A stretch of 15,965 nucleotides of DNA from Oscillospiraceae bacterium (GTDB taxonomy: Bacteria; Bacillota; Clostridia; Oscillospirales; Ruminococcaceae), in NCBI GenBank assembly GCA_900768675.1, contig CAAGDT010000204.1, forward strand, positions 1-15,965, in the 5' to 3' direction. The notes under the pieces were generated by a model. It saw nothing but the letters and a program-made list of their open reading frames with translations, ran no database searches and was not told the DNA's origin. Below are positions 7,254 through 14,596 of the stretch, in pieces. The position numbers were made by a program, and so were the translations under genes. Position 1 is the stretch's first letter, and each line of letters opens with the position of its first letter.

Positions 7254-8066
7254 TTATTCTTCCCAGAGCCTTATCTGCTCGGCACCGCCTTCCCCTATAT
7301 CAAGCTCCGCCGGCTCCGGCACAAGATTTTCCCCTATCTTATAGTCAATCCCCGCCTTTTTCGCCTGACTTATCTGGTACTTGCGGGGTATGCTGTACAT
7401 TTTCCCCTCCTTGATAAAATGGGCGCCTGTCTGATGAAAGGTAAAGGGCACGTTTTTGTCAATACACTGCTGCCGTATATCAAGAATCCAGTCGTAATTG
7501 CAGGGTCGGGCGCCGATACCCGACTCGCCGCTTACCGAAACCTCTTCGATTTTTTCGCTGAGATAGGGAGAAATATCAATCTGCTCCAGCATCGGCGCAA
7601 TTATTATTGCTCTATGCTTTATGGGCAGGTCAAGGAAAATGGGAAGTCTGTAATCCGCCCTGTCCCTGTTTTCAACGGTACAGCCGATTATTACGTTGTC
7701 GTAGCCCTCTCCCCAGTCGGACGGCAGACACTCCCTTAGCCTGTCAATCCGCTTTGTAAAAAAGAAAAAGAAGCAGTCCCTTCTCTCCCTTATCATGCGC
7801 CAGCACTCCTGCCGCCAGTCGTCAGCGTCCTTAAGGAGAAAATCCGAGGTGAAGCAGGTAAAGACTATTTTCCCCGGGGGTATCTTGTAGCTTCCGTCTC
7901 TGCGCCTTTTTACGGGCAGGTCGAAGCTGCCGGTTTTTCGGCAAAGGCTGCTTGCGGTAAGGCTCCCGTACATTTCGTCCTGCCGGTAAACGTAGCAGTA
8001 CTTACAGCCCGTGCTTATTTTCGTGCAGCCGTGCCAGGGATTCCAGTTCGCATAAATACTGTCCAT
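7254..8066 (-). CDS. DUF5131 (phage Gp37/Gp68-type) Fe-S/radical-SAM-like protein
   Basis: The 270-residue protein opens with WNPWHGCTKISTGCKYCY, giving Cys14, Cys21 and Cys24 in a CX6CX2C arrangement typical of the Gp37/Gp68 family, thought to be related to radical SAM barrels such as spore photoproduct lyase. Further family-like pieces are FTCFTSDFLL, FFFFTKR, IIGCTVEN, SGESG and TFHQTGAHF. The start has a strong GGAGG ribosome site. It is monocistronic behind its own promoter (8103-8131), with no phage or tcmP-type partner gene adjacent. The family has no firmly established reaction; a nucleic-acid-related or SAM-dependent role is only a guess. Confidence 0.85.
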   Translation of the reverse strand: MDSIYANWNPWHGCTKISTGCKYCYVYRQDEMYGSLTASSLCRKTGSFDLPVKRRRDGSYKIPPGKIVFTCFTSDFLLKDADDWRQECWRMIRERRDCFFFFFTKRIDRLRECLPSDWGEGYDNVIIGCTVENRDRADYRLPIFLDLPIKHRAIIIAPMLEQIDISPYLSEKIEEVSVSGESGIGARPCNYDWILDIRQQCIDKNVPFTFHQTGAHFIKEGKMYSIPRKYQISQAKKAGIDYKIGENLVPEPAELDIGEGGAEQIRLWEE

Positions 8067-8102
8067 TATCCGCCCCTCCTTCCTGTTTTCTGCGTTATGC
8101 TT

Positions 8103-8131
8103 ATTGTAATCCGTAAGACGGAATTTGTCAA
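8103..8131 (-). promoter_or_regulatory. Sigma-A promoter of the DUF5131 gene
   Basis: On the minus strand TTGACA (8126-8131) and TACAAT (8103-8108) are 17 bases apart. The spacer contains a short dyad, TCCGT-CTT-ACGGA, that could be an operator. Its start point lies about 30 bases before the gene. Confidence 0.75.
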
Positions 8132-8161
8132 GGATAAGGCTGACAAACGCCGCTTTTTTTA

Positions 8162-8190
8162 TTGACTATTATTTCCGGATATGCTATAAT
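8162..8190 (+). promoter_or_regulatory. Sigma-A promoter, extended -10, of the flavin reductase/acetyltransferase pair
   Basis: TTGACT (8162-8167) and TATAAT (8185-8190) are 17 bases apart, with TG at 8182-8183 forming an extended -10. It is divergent from the DUF5131 promoter, with about 30 bases between the two -35 boxes. Confidence 0.8.
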
Positions 8191-8249
8191 TTCAGCAGAA
8201 CAAATGCCAACAAAAAAGGCATAAAAACAGCTTAAGGAGGAACAATAAA

Positions 8250-8816
8250 ATGAGAAAAGATTTTGGTGCAAAGCCATTGCTTTACCCTATGCCCGTGCTT
8301 ATTATCGGCACTTACAATGAGGACGGCACACCCGACGCTATGAATGCGGCTTGGGGCGGCATAAGTGAGGAAAATCAGATTTCAATCTGCGTAAGCGCAA
8401 GCCACAAGACCCCGAAAAATATTGTTGCAAGAGGCGCCTTTACTGTAAGCGTTGCAGACGTAGAAAACCTCGTTGCTGCGGACTATGTGGGTATTGTTTC
8501 CGCCAACAGCGAGCCTGATAAGATTAAAAAATGCGGCTGGACAGCGGTAAAGAGCGAAAAGGTAGACGCTCCCCTTTTTGAACAGCTGCCCATGACTTTA
8601 GAATGTAAACTTATAAGCTACGACGAGGAAACCTGCCGCCTTGTGGGAGAGATTGTGAATGTCAGCGCCGATGAGAGAATACTTACTGACGGAAATATAG
8701 ACCTCGGGAAGTTCCGCCCCATTACCTACGACCCCGCAAACCGTGATTATGTGGCTCTCGACGAAAAGGTAGGAAAGGCGTTCGGAAGCGGCTTTGCAAT
8801 TAAAAACGCAGACTAA
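8250..8816 (+). CDS. Flavin reductase-like (FMN-binding split-barrel) protein
   Basis: This 188-residue cytoplasmic protein matches the flavin-reductase-like family: PMPVLIIGTYNEDGTPDAMN at the start, WGGISEENQISICVSASHKT in the FMN-binding strand region, then KNIVARGAFTVSV and a DYVGIVSA segment. The length is normal. Members bind FMN and often serve as reductases or electron carriers, sometimes protecting against oxidative stress in anaerobes. An AAGGAGG nine bases before ATG is near ideal. The gene is first in a two-gene unit with a small acetyltransferase. The electron donor and acceptor cannot be told from sequence. Confidence 0.9.
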   Translation: MRKDFGAKPLLYPMPVLIIGTYNEDGTPDAMNAAWGGISEENQISICVSASHKTPKNIVARGAFTVSVADVENLVAADYVGIVSANSEPDKIKKCGWTAVKSEKVDAPLFEQLPMTLECKLISYDEETCRLVGEIVNVSADERILTDGNIDLGKFRPITYDPANRDYVALDEKVGKAFGSGFAIKNAD

Positions 8817-8846
8817 GGCTAATCGGCTGAAAAGCAGGAGGCTTTT

Positions 8847-9104
8847 ATGGATTTTATAACCGAAAAGGACAGAATTTTCTGCCTTGAAAACGGGCAGCAG
8901 GTTGGCGAAGTAACCTTCCCCGAAACAGCGGCGGGAGTGTTTGATATAAACCACACCTTTGTTGACCCAGGTATGCAGGGCAAGGGTATTGCCGCAGAGC
9001 TTGTGCGCCGTGCGATTGAGGAGATTAAGCGCAGAGGCGGGAAGCTTACAGCAAGCTGCTCTTATGCGCAGAAGTATATTGAGAAGAACAACATAAGCCT
9101 GTAA
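8847..9104 (+). CDS. Small GNAT-type N-acetyltransferase (YjdJ-like)
   Basis: At 85 residues it matches the short acetyltransferase family rather than full-length GNAT enzymes. FDINHTFVDPGMQGKGIA (residues 32-49) contains the Q-x-x-G-x-A-type acetyl-CoA pyrophosphate loop, and the C-terminus CSYAQKYIEKN has the usual conserved cysteine and tyrosine. AGGAGG lies five bases before ATG. It follows the flavin reductase by 30 bases and ends at a strong terminator. The acceptor substrate is unknown. Confidence 0.9.
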   Translation: MDFITEKDRIFCLENGQQVGEVTFPETAAGVFDINHTFVDPGMQGKGIAAELVRRAIEEIKRRGGKLTASCSYAQKYIEKNNISL

Positions 9105-9108
9105 TATA

Positions 9109-9156
9109 CAGCAAAATGCCGCCGCCGATTGCAAAATCGGCGGCGGCTTTCTGCTG
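9109..9156. terminator. Bidirectional intrinsic terminator
   Basis: GCCGCCGCCGATT-GCAA-AATCGGCGGCGGC forms a GC-rich hairpin, extended outward by CAGCA/TGCTG. It is flanked by AAAA on the left and TTT on the right, so it can end transcription of both the acetyltransferase gene (plus) and the convergent rhodanese gene (minus). Confidence 0.9.
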
Positions 9157-9161
9157 TCCTG

Positions 9162-9602
9162 TTATTCCTCGTAAACAATCTTCCCTGCCCAATCTTTTAT
9201 CCCTCCGAACTCATACACATTGGAGTACCCGAGGGCGGCAAGATTCTTAGACGCCTGCTTGCTGCGGTTTCCGCTGCGGCAGTAGACGAGAAGCAGCTGC
9301 TCCTTATCGGGCAGCTCCGTTTCCGCCCGCTTATCAATTACCTCGTTGGGTATGCAGACCGCCTCCGGGATATGACCCTGCTTAAACTCCTCCTCGGTTC
9401 GCACGTCAAGAATAATATAGTTCTCCTCTGAGCTCATCATTTCCATAGCCTCGCTCATGGAAATCTCCGTATAGGTTATCTCCTTTTCTTCGGGCATTAC
9501 TTCTGTAACCTCCGTTTTTTCCGTGCCGCCCGAACAGCCGCACAGGGCTGTTGCCGACAGCAGGCAGATTATTGCCGCTTTCTTTATAAATCCGTGCTTC
9601 AA
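9162..9602 (-). CDS. Rhodanese-domain lipoprotein
   Basis: The 146-residue protein starts with a lipoprotein signal peptide: KK, a hydrophobic stretch, and a lipobox ending at Cys23 (LCGC), so it should be anchored outside the membrane. Residues about 45-146 are a single rhodanese domain with ILDVRTEEEF, GHIPEAV and the active loop CRSGNRS starting at Cys108, consistent with sulfurtransferase or persulfide chemistry. The start is TTG (9600-9602), overlapping the MFS stop as TTGA, with AAGGAG seven bases upstream. The coupling suggests the lipoprotein works with, or is co-expressed with, the transporter. The sulfur substrate is unknown. Confidence 0.9.
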   Translation of the reverse strand: MKHGFIKKAAIICLLSATALCGCSGGTEKTEVTEVMPEEKEITYTEISMSEAMEMMSSEENYIILDVRTEEEFKQGHIPEAVCIPNEVIDKRAETELPDKEQLLLVYCRSGNRSKQASKNLAALGYSNVYEFGGIKDWAGKIVYEE

Positions 9603-10783
9603 GACCGGTCTCCTTTCGTTATCTCAGGAGCATTTCCTTTACATAGCTTCTCCGTTTTTGACAGCATTATCAGCAGCAGTACAAGAAAGAAAATAAGGTA
9701 CAGCGGCATAAGATAAAGGCTGATATGGTTAGCGATTAGCCCGAAAAGCGGCGGCATAAAGGTTGAGCCGACGTAGGCGCTTGCCATTTGTATTCCAATA
9801 ATGCCCTGAGAGTTTTCAGCCCCGAAGTTTTTCGGAGTGGAGTGGATAATGCAAGGGTACACGGGAGCGCAGCCAAGACCTATTATCACAAAGCCTATGA
9901 TAGCCGTGATTTTAAAGGGTACTGCAATAAGCAAAGCGCCGAACAGGGCAATTCCCGTTCCCAGCCGTATCATTCTGTTATCCCCAAGCTTATCGGAAAT
10001 AAAGCCCGCTAAAAATCTTCCTGCCGTAATTCCTATAAAGAACAGGGAGCCGAGAGCGGCGGCTTCCTCCTTGCCTGCGCCCTTTGTGCCTTCAAGATAG
10101 GAGCTTGTCCAGAGCATTGTTGTAGCCTCCGCAGCGCAATATGCCATAAAGCCCACCAGCAGAGTAGGAACGCCCCGTATTTTCAGCGCTCCCTTAAGCC
10201 CGAGAACCTTCTTTCCGCCCGTTTCAGCCCCTTTCGGCTTGTTCACTCTCCATAACGGCAGGGTCAGAACAAGTACGGCGGCAATTGCGAACTGTATAAA
10301 GGAAACCGTGCGGTAGCCGTCCTGCCATACCCTATGGGTAAGGGCGTAGCTCATAACGTAGGGGCTTACAATCGTGCCTATCCCCCAGAAGCAGTGCAGC
10401 CAGCTCATGTGGCGGGAGCTGTAATGGAGGGCAACGTAATTGTTAAGGGATGCGTCTATTGCGCCTGCACCTAAACCGTAGGGTATTCCCCAGAGGCAGA
10501 GCTGCCAGAAGGCGGTTGCGGTTGAAAAGCCGAAAAGGGCTATTGCAGTAAGAAAAACGCTTACGGTTGTTATTATTTTCGTTTCAAAGCGCTTTATAAG
10601 CTTTTCCGCCATAAGGCTTGAAACAATAGTCCCGCCCGAAATTATCATTGACACAATTCCCATATAGGACAGTGGAACGTCAAAGGCGGTGCGGATTGTG
10701 GGCCACGCCGAGCCAAGCAGCGAGTCGGGCAGCCCCAGGCTTATAAAAGCAAGGTAAATAACGGCTAAAAGCAGCAGATACAT
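9599..10783 (-). CDS. Major facilitator superfamily transporter
   Basis: This 394-residue protein is hydrophobic throughout, with about 12 predicted membrane spans. SLGLPDSLLGSAWP in the first span is typical of the FucP/YbjJ-like MFS branch. ITAGRFLAGFISDKLGDNRM matches the conserved loop after a transmembrane helix in the second half (G-R-x-x-x-G-x-x-x-D). GAEN and the QMASAYVGS segment lie near the end. GAGGAA precedes ATG. It is transcribed with the rhodanese lipoprotein from a promoter at 10813-10841. The substrate cannot be assigned: sugar is common in this branch, but the rhodanese partner could hint at a sulfur compound. Confidence 0.9.
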   Translation of the reverse strand: MYLLLLAVIYLAFISLGLPDSLLGSAWPTIRTAFDVPLSYMGIVSMIISGGTIVSSLMAEKLIKRFETKIITTVSVFLTAIALFGFSTATAFWQLCLWGIPYGLGAGAIDASLNNYVALHYSSRHMSWLHCFWGIGTIVSPYVMSYALTHRVWQDGYRTVSFIQFAIAAVLVLTLPLWRVNKPKGAETGGKKVLGLKGALKIRGVPTLLVGFMAYCAAEATTMLWTSSYLEGTKGAGKEEAAALGSLFFIGITAGRFLAGFISDKLGDNRMIRLGTGIALFGALLIAVPFKITAIIGFVIIGLGCAPVYPCIIHSTPKNFGAENSQGIIGIQMASAYVGSTFMPPLFGLIANHISLYLMPLYLIFFLVLLLIMLSKTEKLCKGNAPEITKGDRS

Positions 10784-10812
10784 TTTATTCCTCTTTTTAA
10801 CGTTTTTATTGC

Positions 10813-10841
10813 ATTATACCACGCCGCAAGGAAAATTTCAA
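10813..10841 (-). promoter_or_regulatory. Sigma-A promoter of the MFS/rhodanese unit
   Basis: On the minus strand TTGAAA (10836-10841) and TATAAT (10813-10818) are separated by 17 bases, about 30 bases before the MFS start. Confidence 0.75.
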
Positions 10842-10873
10842 CTCAAAAGAAAGGTTTTGCAGAAATACATCGC

Positions 10874-11320
10874 TTACTTTTTGCTTTTCCAGTAATTCAG
10901 CTGCGGCAGCATTGTTTCAAAATAGGCTCTTGCCTGTTCGGGCGGAAGCTGCTCGCTTGAAAAATGCTCCACAAGAAAATCCGTCAGCTGTTCAAGGCTT
11001 GTATATGTAAACTCCCCGCCGTTATAGCACCACTTGCAGTACTCCTCGTTGAAGGCACCGTCAGCTTCTCTGCTTATTACAGAATCCTCAAGGGGCATAC
11101 CGCAGCACTGGCAGACAAGGCTTCTCGGAGAGCCGAGAAGTGTGTTTATTGAAACGTCAAAGAGCCTTGACAGGAGCTTCAGAGTTTCGGTATTCGGCTG
11201 TGTTTCCCCGTTTTCCCAGCGGGAAACCGCCTGACGGGTAACATAAAGCTTCTCCGCAAGCTCCTCCTGAGAAAGCCCGCTTTTTGTGCGGAGTTCAAGT
11301 AAAATATCCTTTGTTTCCAT
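10874..11320 (-). CDS. XRE-family regulator with C-terminal zinc ribbon
   Basis: I choose ATG 11318-11320 (148 residues): GAGGTG lies nine bases before it, while the GTG at 11332 and ATG at 11329 overlap or crowd that site. Residues 6-62 are an XRE/Cro helix-turn-helix (LRTKSGLSQEELAEKL, VTRQAVSRWENG). Residues about 68-148 are a putative zinc ribbon with Cys70/Cys73 (CQCCGMPL) and Cys95/Cys98 (CKWC), followed by a helical tail. This domain pair is common in Firmicutes; its target is usually unknown. It has its own promoter and faces away from the diguanylate cyclase gene, so either gene could be its target, as could its own promoter. Confidence 0.88.
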   Translation of the reverse strand: METKDILLELRTKSGLSQEELAEKLYVTRQAVSRWENGETQPNTETLKLLSRLFDVSINTLLGSPRSLVCQCCGMPLEDSVISREADGAFNEEYCKWCYNGGEFTYTSLEQLTDFLVEHFSSEQLPPEQARAYFETMLPQLNYWKSKK

Positions 11321-11341
11321 TTTAATCATCACCTCGCAGCT

Positions 11342-11370
11342 ATTATAGCATTACTGCGGGAAATAATCAA
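11342..11370 (-). promoter_or_regulatory. Sigma-A promoter of the XRE/zinc-ribbon gene
   Basis: On the minus strand TTGATT (11365-11370) and TATAAT (11342-11347) have a 17-base spacer, about 22 bases before the chosen start. Confidence 0.78.
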
Positions 11371-11385
11371 GCAACAGGCTGTTGC
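11371..11385. promoter_or_regulatory. Candidate operator: perfect GCAACAG-G-CTGTTGC dyad
   Basis: Two 7-base arms surround a single central base, directly abutting the -35 box of the XRE gene and 38 bases from the -35 box of the divergent cyclase gene. Its size and position fit a dimeric regulator site, perhaps for the XRE protein itself. Binding is inferred, not shown. Confidence 0.5.
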
Positions 11386-11423
11386 GGGGGAAGCGAAAAA
11401 TATTACATATTGTATATAATATA

Positions 11424-11452
11424 TTGAAAAATTTGTCGTAATATGATATAAT
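11424..11452 (+). promoter_or_regulatory. Sigma-A promoter of the sugar-sensor diguanylate cyclase gene
   Basis: TTGAAA (11424-11429) and TATAAT (11447-11452) are 17 bases apart. The gene starts about 36 bases downstream. Confidence 0.8.
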
Positions 11453-11487
11453 TAAAAAAGTATACATTTTTGCATGGAGGCGCATCA

Positions 11488-13365
11488 ATGAAACACAGGA
11501 CAATTGCAATATGCGTAACGGGATATGACTACGAATATGAAAGCAGGGTGGTTAAAGGCGTCCTGGAGCGCTGCTCAGAGCTTGACATAAACCTGCTGTC
11601 CTTTTCTCCTATGACCAGGAAGCTGGAGCTTAACTCCGATGTAACCCTTTCCGAGAGCATTATAAAGGGCGAAACTGAAATATACAAGCTTATAAATTTC
11701 AGCGCCATTGACGGTCTTCTCCTTATGGGCGACAGCTTCATTACCAGAGACCTCATAGGTCTGCTTACAGGCAAAGCGGAAGAATATGGCGTTCCCGTTG
11801 TGAATATAAACGATACCGAGCAGCTGCTACGGCATAATATCTTACTCAGCGACAAGGACGCAATGAAGCTTACGGTAAGGCATCTTATTGAAGCTCACGG
11901 ACGAAAGAGGATAGGCTTTATAGGCGGCTTTCCGGGGAATATCCAGACGGAGGAGCGGCTTGAAGCCTACAAGTGCGTACTTCAGGAACATAATATCCCC
12001 TTTGACGAACGCCTTGTTACATACGGAGAGTTCTGGAAAAAGGCGGCGCAGTGCGCAGAGGAGCTTATGAGCCTTGAGCCTAAGCCGGACGCTATCGCCT
12101 GCGCCAGCGACTCAATGGCGTTTTTCTGCATAGACAAGCTTGGCGAGCTGGGATACAGCGTTCCCGATGACGTGGCAGTAACAGGCTTTGACGGAATAAA
12201 GGACTGCGACGCCAGCACACCTAGGCTTACTACCGTTCAGAGAGACCATGAAAAGGCGGGAGTTGAAGCAGTAAACGCAATGGTGAAAATCTGGGAGGGC
12301 GAAAGCGTTCCCGAGATTACCTACGTTGACTCAAGGCTGATTATCAAGGAGTCCTGCGGCTGCCCTAAAGACAGAAAAAAGCAGATGGACTTTTACAGCA
12401 AGCACTACGCCGAAACCAACAGGTTCAAGGAGTTCAACAGCTACACAACCCATTCAAACGCTGTTTTTGCAGGTGCGGAAACCTCAGTTGAGCTTTTCTC
12501 CGAAATGAGCAAGGGAGCGGACTTTTTCGGCTTCAGAAGAATGTTTATCTGTATCTCTCCCGAATATGAGCGCAGAGCCTTTAATATGAACAGCGGCGAG
12601 AATTTTACGGGAATGACGGAGAGAATGCTGTCAATGGTAAAATACGGCCACGAGGTTCCCCTGCTTACGGAGTTTGAAACGAGAAATCTGGTTCCTACTG
12701 ATATTCTCAATGAAGAAAAGGCTGTTTTCTTTGCCTTTTCGCCCCTTTATTTCAAGAACAGATTTCTCGGCTATGTTGCATTTGAGCCAACGAAAATAGA
12801 GGGCGAGGGAAGCCTTTTCGGAATCTGGCTTATGAATATTTCCCACAATGCAGGCAGCTTTTATATGAACAAGGCGCTGGAAAATCTGTATGTCAGGGAC
12901 CAGCTTACAGGACTTTTAAACCGCCACGGAATGGAAAAGTACGGTCACGAGCTGCTTATGCAGGCAAAGGCAAAGCACACCGTATTCGGGGTAATATGCG
13001 CCGATGTTGACAGGCTTAAGCCTATAAACGACACCTACGGTCACGAAGCGGGGGATAATGCAATAAAACAGACCTCCATAGCGATACGCTGTTCTATGGC
13101 AGGCAACGGAATCTGCATACGCACAGGCGGAGATGAATTCTGCGTTCTTGTGGCAGGCTGTAACGACGAGGCAATAAAGGACTATATACACAATATAGGC
13201 AGAATACTTGAGGAATACAACGCAGAAAGCGGACTTCCCTACAAGGTAAACTGCAGCTGCGGATATGCGGCAGCCTCAGCCGATGAAACGGACAGCATTG
13301 CGGATATTGTCAACAGGGCTGACGAGAGAATGTACGACGTGAAGGCGGATAAAAGGAGAGCGTGA
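11488..13365 (+). CDS. Soluble diguanylate cyclase with LacI-type sugar-binding sensor domain
   Basis: ATG 11488 is chosen because GGAGG lies seven bases upstream; the TTG at 11470 precedes that site. The 625-residue protein has three parts. Residues about 1-290 are a periplasmic-binding-protein-like domain of the LacI/GalR type (AICVTGYDYEYESRV, LIEAHGRKRIGFIGG, ACASDSMAF, DDVAVTGFDG, LTTVQRDHEKAG), but with no helix-turn-helix and no signal peptide. Residues about 300-465 look GAF-like. Residues about 470-625 are GGDEF: TGLLNR, ADVDRLKPINDTYGHEAGD and intact GGDEF at 547-551, so cyclic di-GMP synthesis is expected. The RxxD product-inhibition site is replaced by AGNG. The inferred role is converting an intracellular small-molecule signal, probably a sugar, into c-di-GMP. 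Confidence 0.9.
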   Translation: MKHRTIAICVTGYDYEYESRVVKGVLERCSELDINLLSFSPMTRKLELNSDVTLSESIIKGETEIYKLINFSAIDGLLLMGDSFITRDLIGLLTGKAEEYGVPVVNINDTEQLLRHNILLSDKDAMKLTVRHLIEAHGRKRIGFIGGFPGNIQTEERLEAYKCVLQEHNIPFDERLVTYGEFWKKAAQCAEELMSLEPKPDAIACASDSMAFFCIDKLGELGYSVPDDVAVTGFDGIKDCDASTPRLTTVQRDHEKAGVEAVNAMVKIWEGESVPEITYVDSRLIIKESCGCPKDRKKQMDFYSKHYAETNRFKEFNSYTTHSNAVFAGAETSVELFSEMSKGADFFGFRRMFICISPEYERRAFNMNSGENFTGMTERMLSMVKYGHEVPLLTEFETRNLVPTDILNEEKAVFFAFSPLYFKNRFLGYVAFEPTKIEGEGSLFGIWLMNISHNAGSFYMNKALENLYVRDQLTGLLNRHGMEKYGHELLMQAKAKHTVFGVICADVDRLKPINDTYGHEAGDNAIKQTSIAIRCSMAGNGICIRTGGDEFCVLVAGCNDEAIKDYIHNIGRILEEYNAESGLPYKVNCSCGYAAASADETDSIADIVNRADERMYDVKADKRRA

Positions 13366-13595
13366 TATATTTTTCCGGGGCAGGAAGCCTTCCCATTCTT
13401 ACCGATTGCGATATACTTACCGTCTCGGAGGATTTTTACCACATGGACAGGATCGCGGATTTCAATGTGACGATATATGTTACGGAAGGGGTTATGTACG
13501 TTACCGAAAAGGGATGGGATTATGAAATAGACGCAGGAGAAATGCTATTGATAAAAACCGGTTTTGCGCAAGTAAGTATCGTATTTATCTGCTAA
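13362..13595 (+). pseudogene. Remnant of an AraC-family regulator (cupin N-terminus only)
   Basis: The 77-residue frame starts at GTG 13362, overlapping the cyclase stop as GTGA, with AAAGGAG just upstream. Residues about 25-66 (HMDRIADFNVTIYVTEG, MYVTEKG, AGEMLLIKTG) match the AraC-type cupin sensor domain. After that the usual continuation is gone: ten unrelated residues and a stop follow, and no helix-turn-helix appears in the next bases in any frame. Full-length relatives have about 270-290 residues. The overlap suggests the regulator was once an operon partner of the cyclase, and a deletion removed most of it. It could still be made as a short peptide. Confidence 0.65.
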
Positions 13596-13637
13596 TTATG
13601 CTGTACTGTAAATAACAATCCGTAAAGGAGAAATGAT

Positions 13638-14408
13638 ATGACTCAGCAGGAAATGAACATACTCGTCCCCGAAAAGCTTCGTGAGATAGAGAAAACCGAA
13701 AATATAAAGATTCTGCTTGCGGTTGAATCCGGCAGCAGAGCTTGGGGCTTTGCTTCTCCCGACAGCGATTTTGATGTGCGGTTTATCTATAAGCGCCCGA
13801 AGGAAAAATACCTGCAATTAAATAAGCAGCGTGATGTTATTGAATTGCCCGTTGATGACACATGGGATATAAACGGCTGGGATCTGGATAAAACCCTCAG
13901 GCTTTTATATAAGTCAAACCCCACCTTATATGAATGGATAAATTCGCCTGTTTGCTACTGTAAGACGGATTTCAGCGAGAGAATTATTCCGTTAATGAAA
14001 GAATACTTTTCGGCTAAAAACACCATATATCATTATCTTAACACTGCAAGGAGCAATCGAAAGATTTATCTTCTTGGTGAAGCTGTCCGTCCGAAAAAGT
14101 ATTTTTATGCATTAAGACCGATTTTGGCCTGTATGTGGGTTTTGGAGAATAACTCTCCTCCTCCCGTTATATTTAACGAATTGTCAGATGCGCTGCTTCC
14201 CGCTTCACTTCGGTCTTCTCTTGATTATCTTCTTGACATCAAGATTAATTCCCCCGAAAAGGCTGAAATAAAGCCGATTAAGGATATAGACGATTTTCTT
14301 GAGCAAAGCGTTGAGAAATTCGATGAAATTATGAAAAGTATGCCGAAAGAAGAACATCGCGGCTGGGATATGCTGAATGAGTTCTTTATAGCGGAGCTGG
14401 AGGACTGA
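13638..14408 (+). CDS. RlaP/YcgL-type predicted nucleotidyltransferase
   Basis: The 256-residue protein has the nucleotidyltransferase core GSRAWGFASPDSDFDVRF (residues 32-49), with Gly-Ser and the metal-binding Asp44 and Asp46 (DxD). RDVIELPVDD, LYEWINSP and KKYFYALRPILAC are typical of the COG3541 group. GGAG lies seven bases before ATG. The region looks more AT-rich than the cyclase gene. It stands alone after the AraC remnant and no antitoxin-like partner is adjacent. Family members are thought to transfer nucleotides to RNA or other acceptors, but the substrate is not established. Confidence 0.85.
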   Translation: MTQQEMNILVPEKLREIEKTENIKILLAVESGSRAWGFASPDSDFDVRFIYKRPKEKYLQLNKQRDVIELPVDDTWDINGWDLDKTLRLLYKSNPTLYEWINSPVCYCKTDFSERIIPLMKEYFSAKNTIYHYLNTARSNRKIYLLGEAVRPKKYFYALRPILACMWVLENNSPPPVIFNELSDALLPASLRSSLDYLLDIKINSPEKAEIKPIKDIDDFLEQSVEKFDEIMKSMPKEEHRGWDMLNEFFIAELED

Positions 14409-14569
14409 TTTACATATTGTTTTGCAAACAGCTGTTTTGATACTGTTCGCATATTCCAAAGCACACAAGAACTGCGGATTTTAAGCCTATTGTAATAACG
14501 CCCGAAAGCTTACTTGTTAGAAATTATTATTGCAGCAATTCAAGTCAAGAAAATTTATGAGTATTGTTA

Positions 14570-14575
14570 TATAAT
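14570..14575 (+). promoter_or_regulatory. Probable -10 box (TATAAT) of the AraC/effector-domain gene
   Basis: A perfect TATAAT lies 22 bases before the ATG, in a 188-base AT-rich gap. No convincing -35 is seen 17 bases upstream, so the promoter may need an activator. The gap also holds a 12-bp palindrome AAACAGCTGTTT at 14426-14437. Confidence 0.5.
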
Positions 14576-14596
14576 AGCAGCAGGAGGTGAGGCAAT

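Noticed and set aside
7242..7739. Plus-strand 165-codon frame opposite the DUF5131 gene
   Set aside because: It is antisense to a gene with clear family motifs, and has no ribosome site or domain.
8598..9134. Minus-strand 178-codon frame across the flavin reductase and acetyltransferase genes
   Set aside because: It lies opposite two clear genes, crosses the terminator, has no ribosome site and no recognisable domain.
14426..14437. AAACAGCTGTTT palindrome after the nucleotidyltransferase gene
   Set aside because: It is only 12 bp with no loop and no T-tract in an AT-rich gap, so it is not distinguishable from chance.
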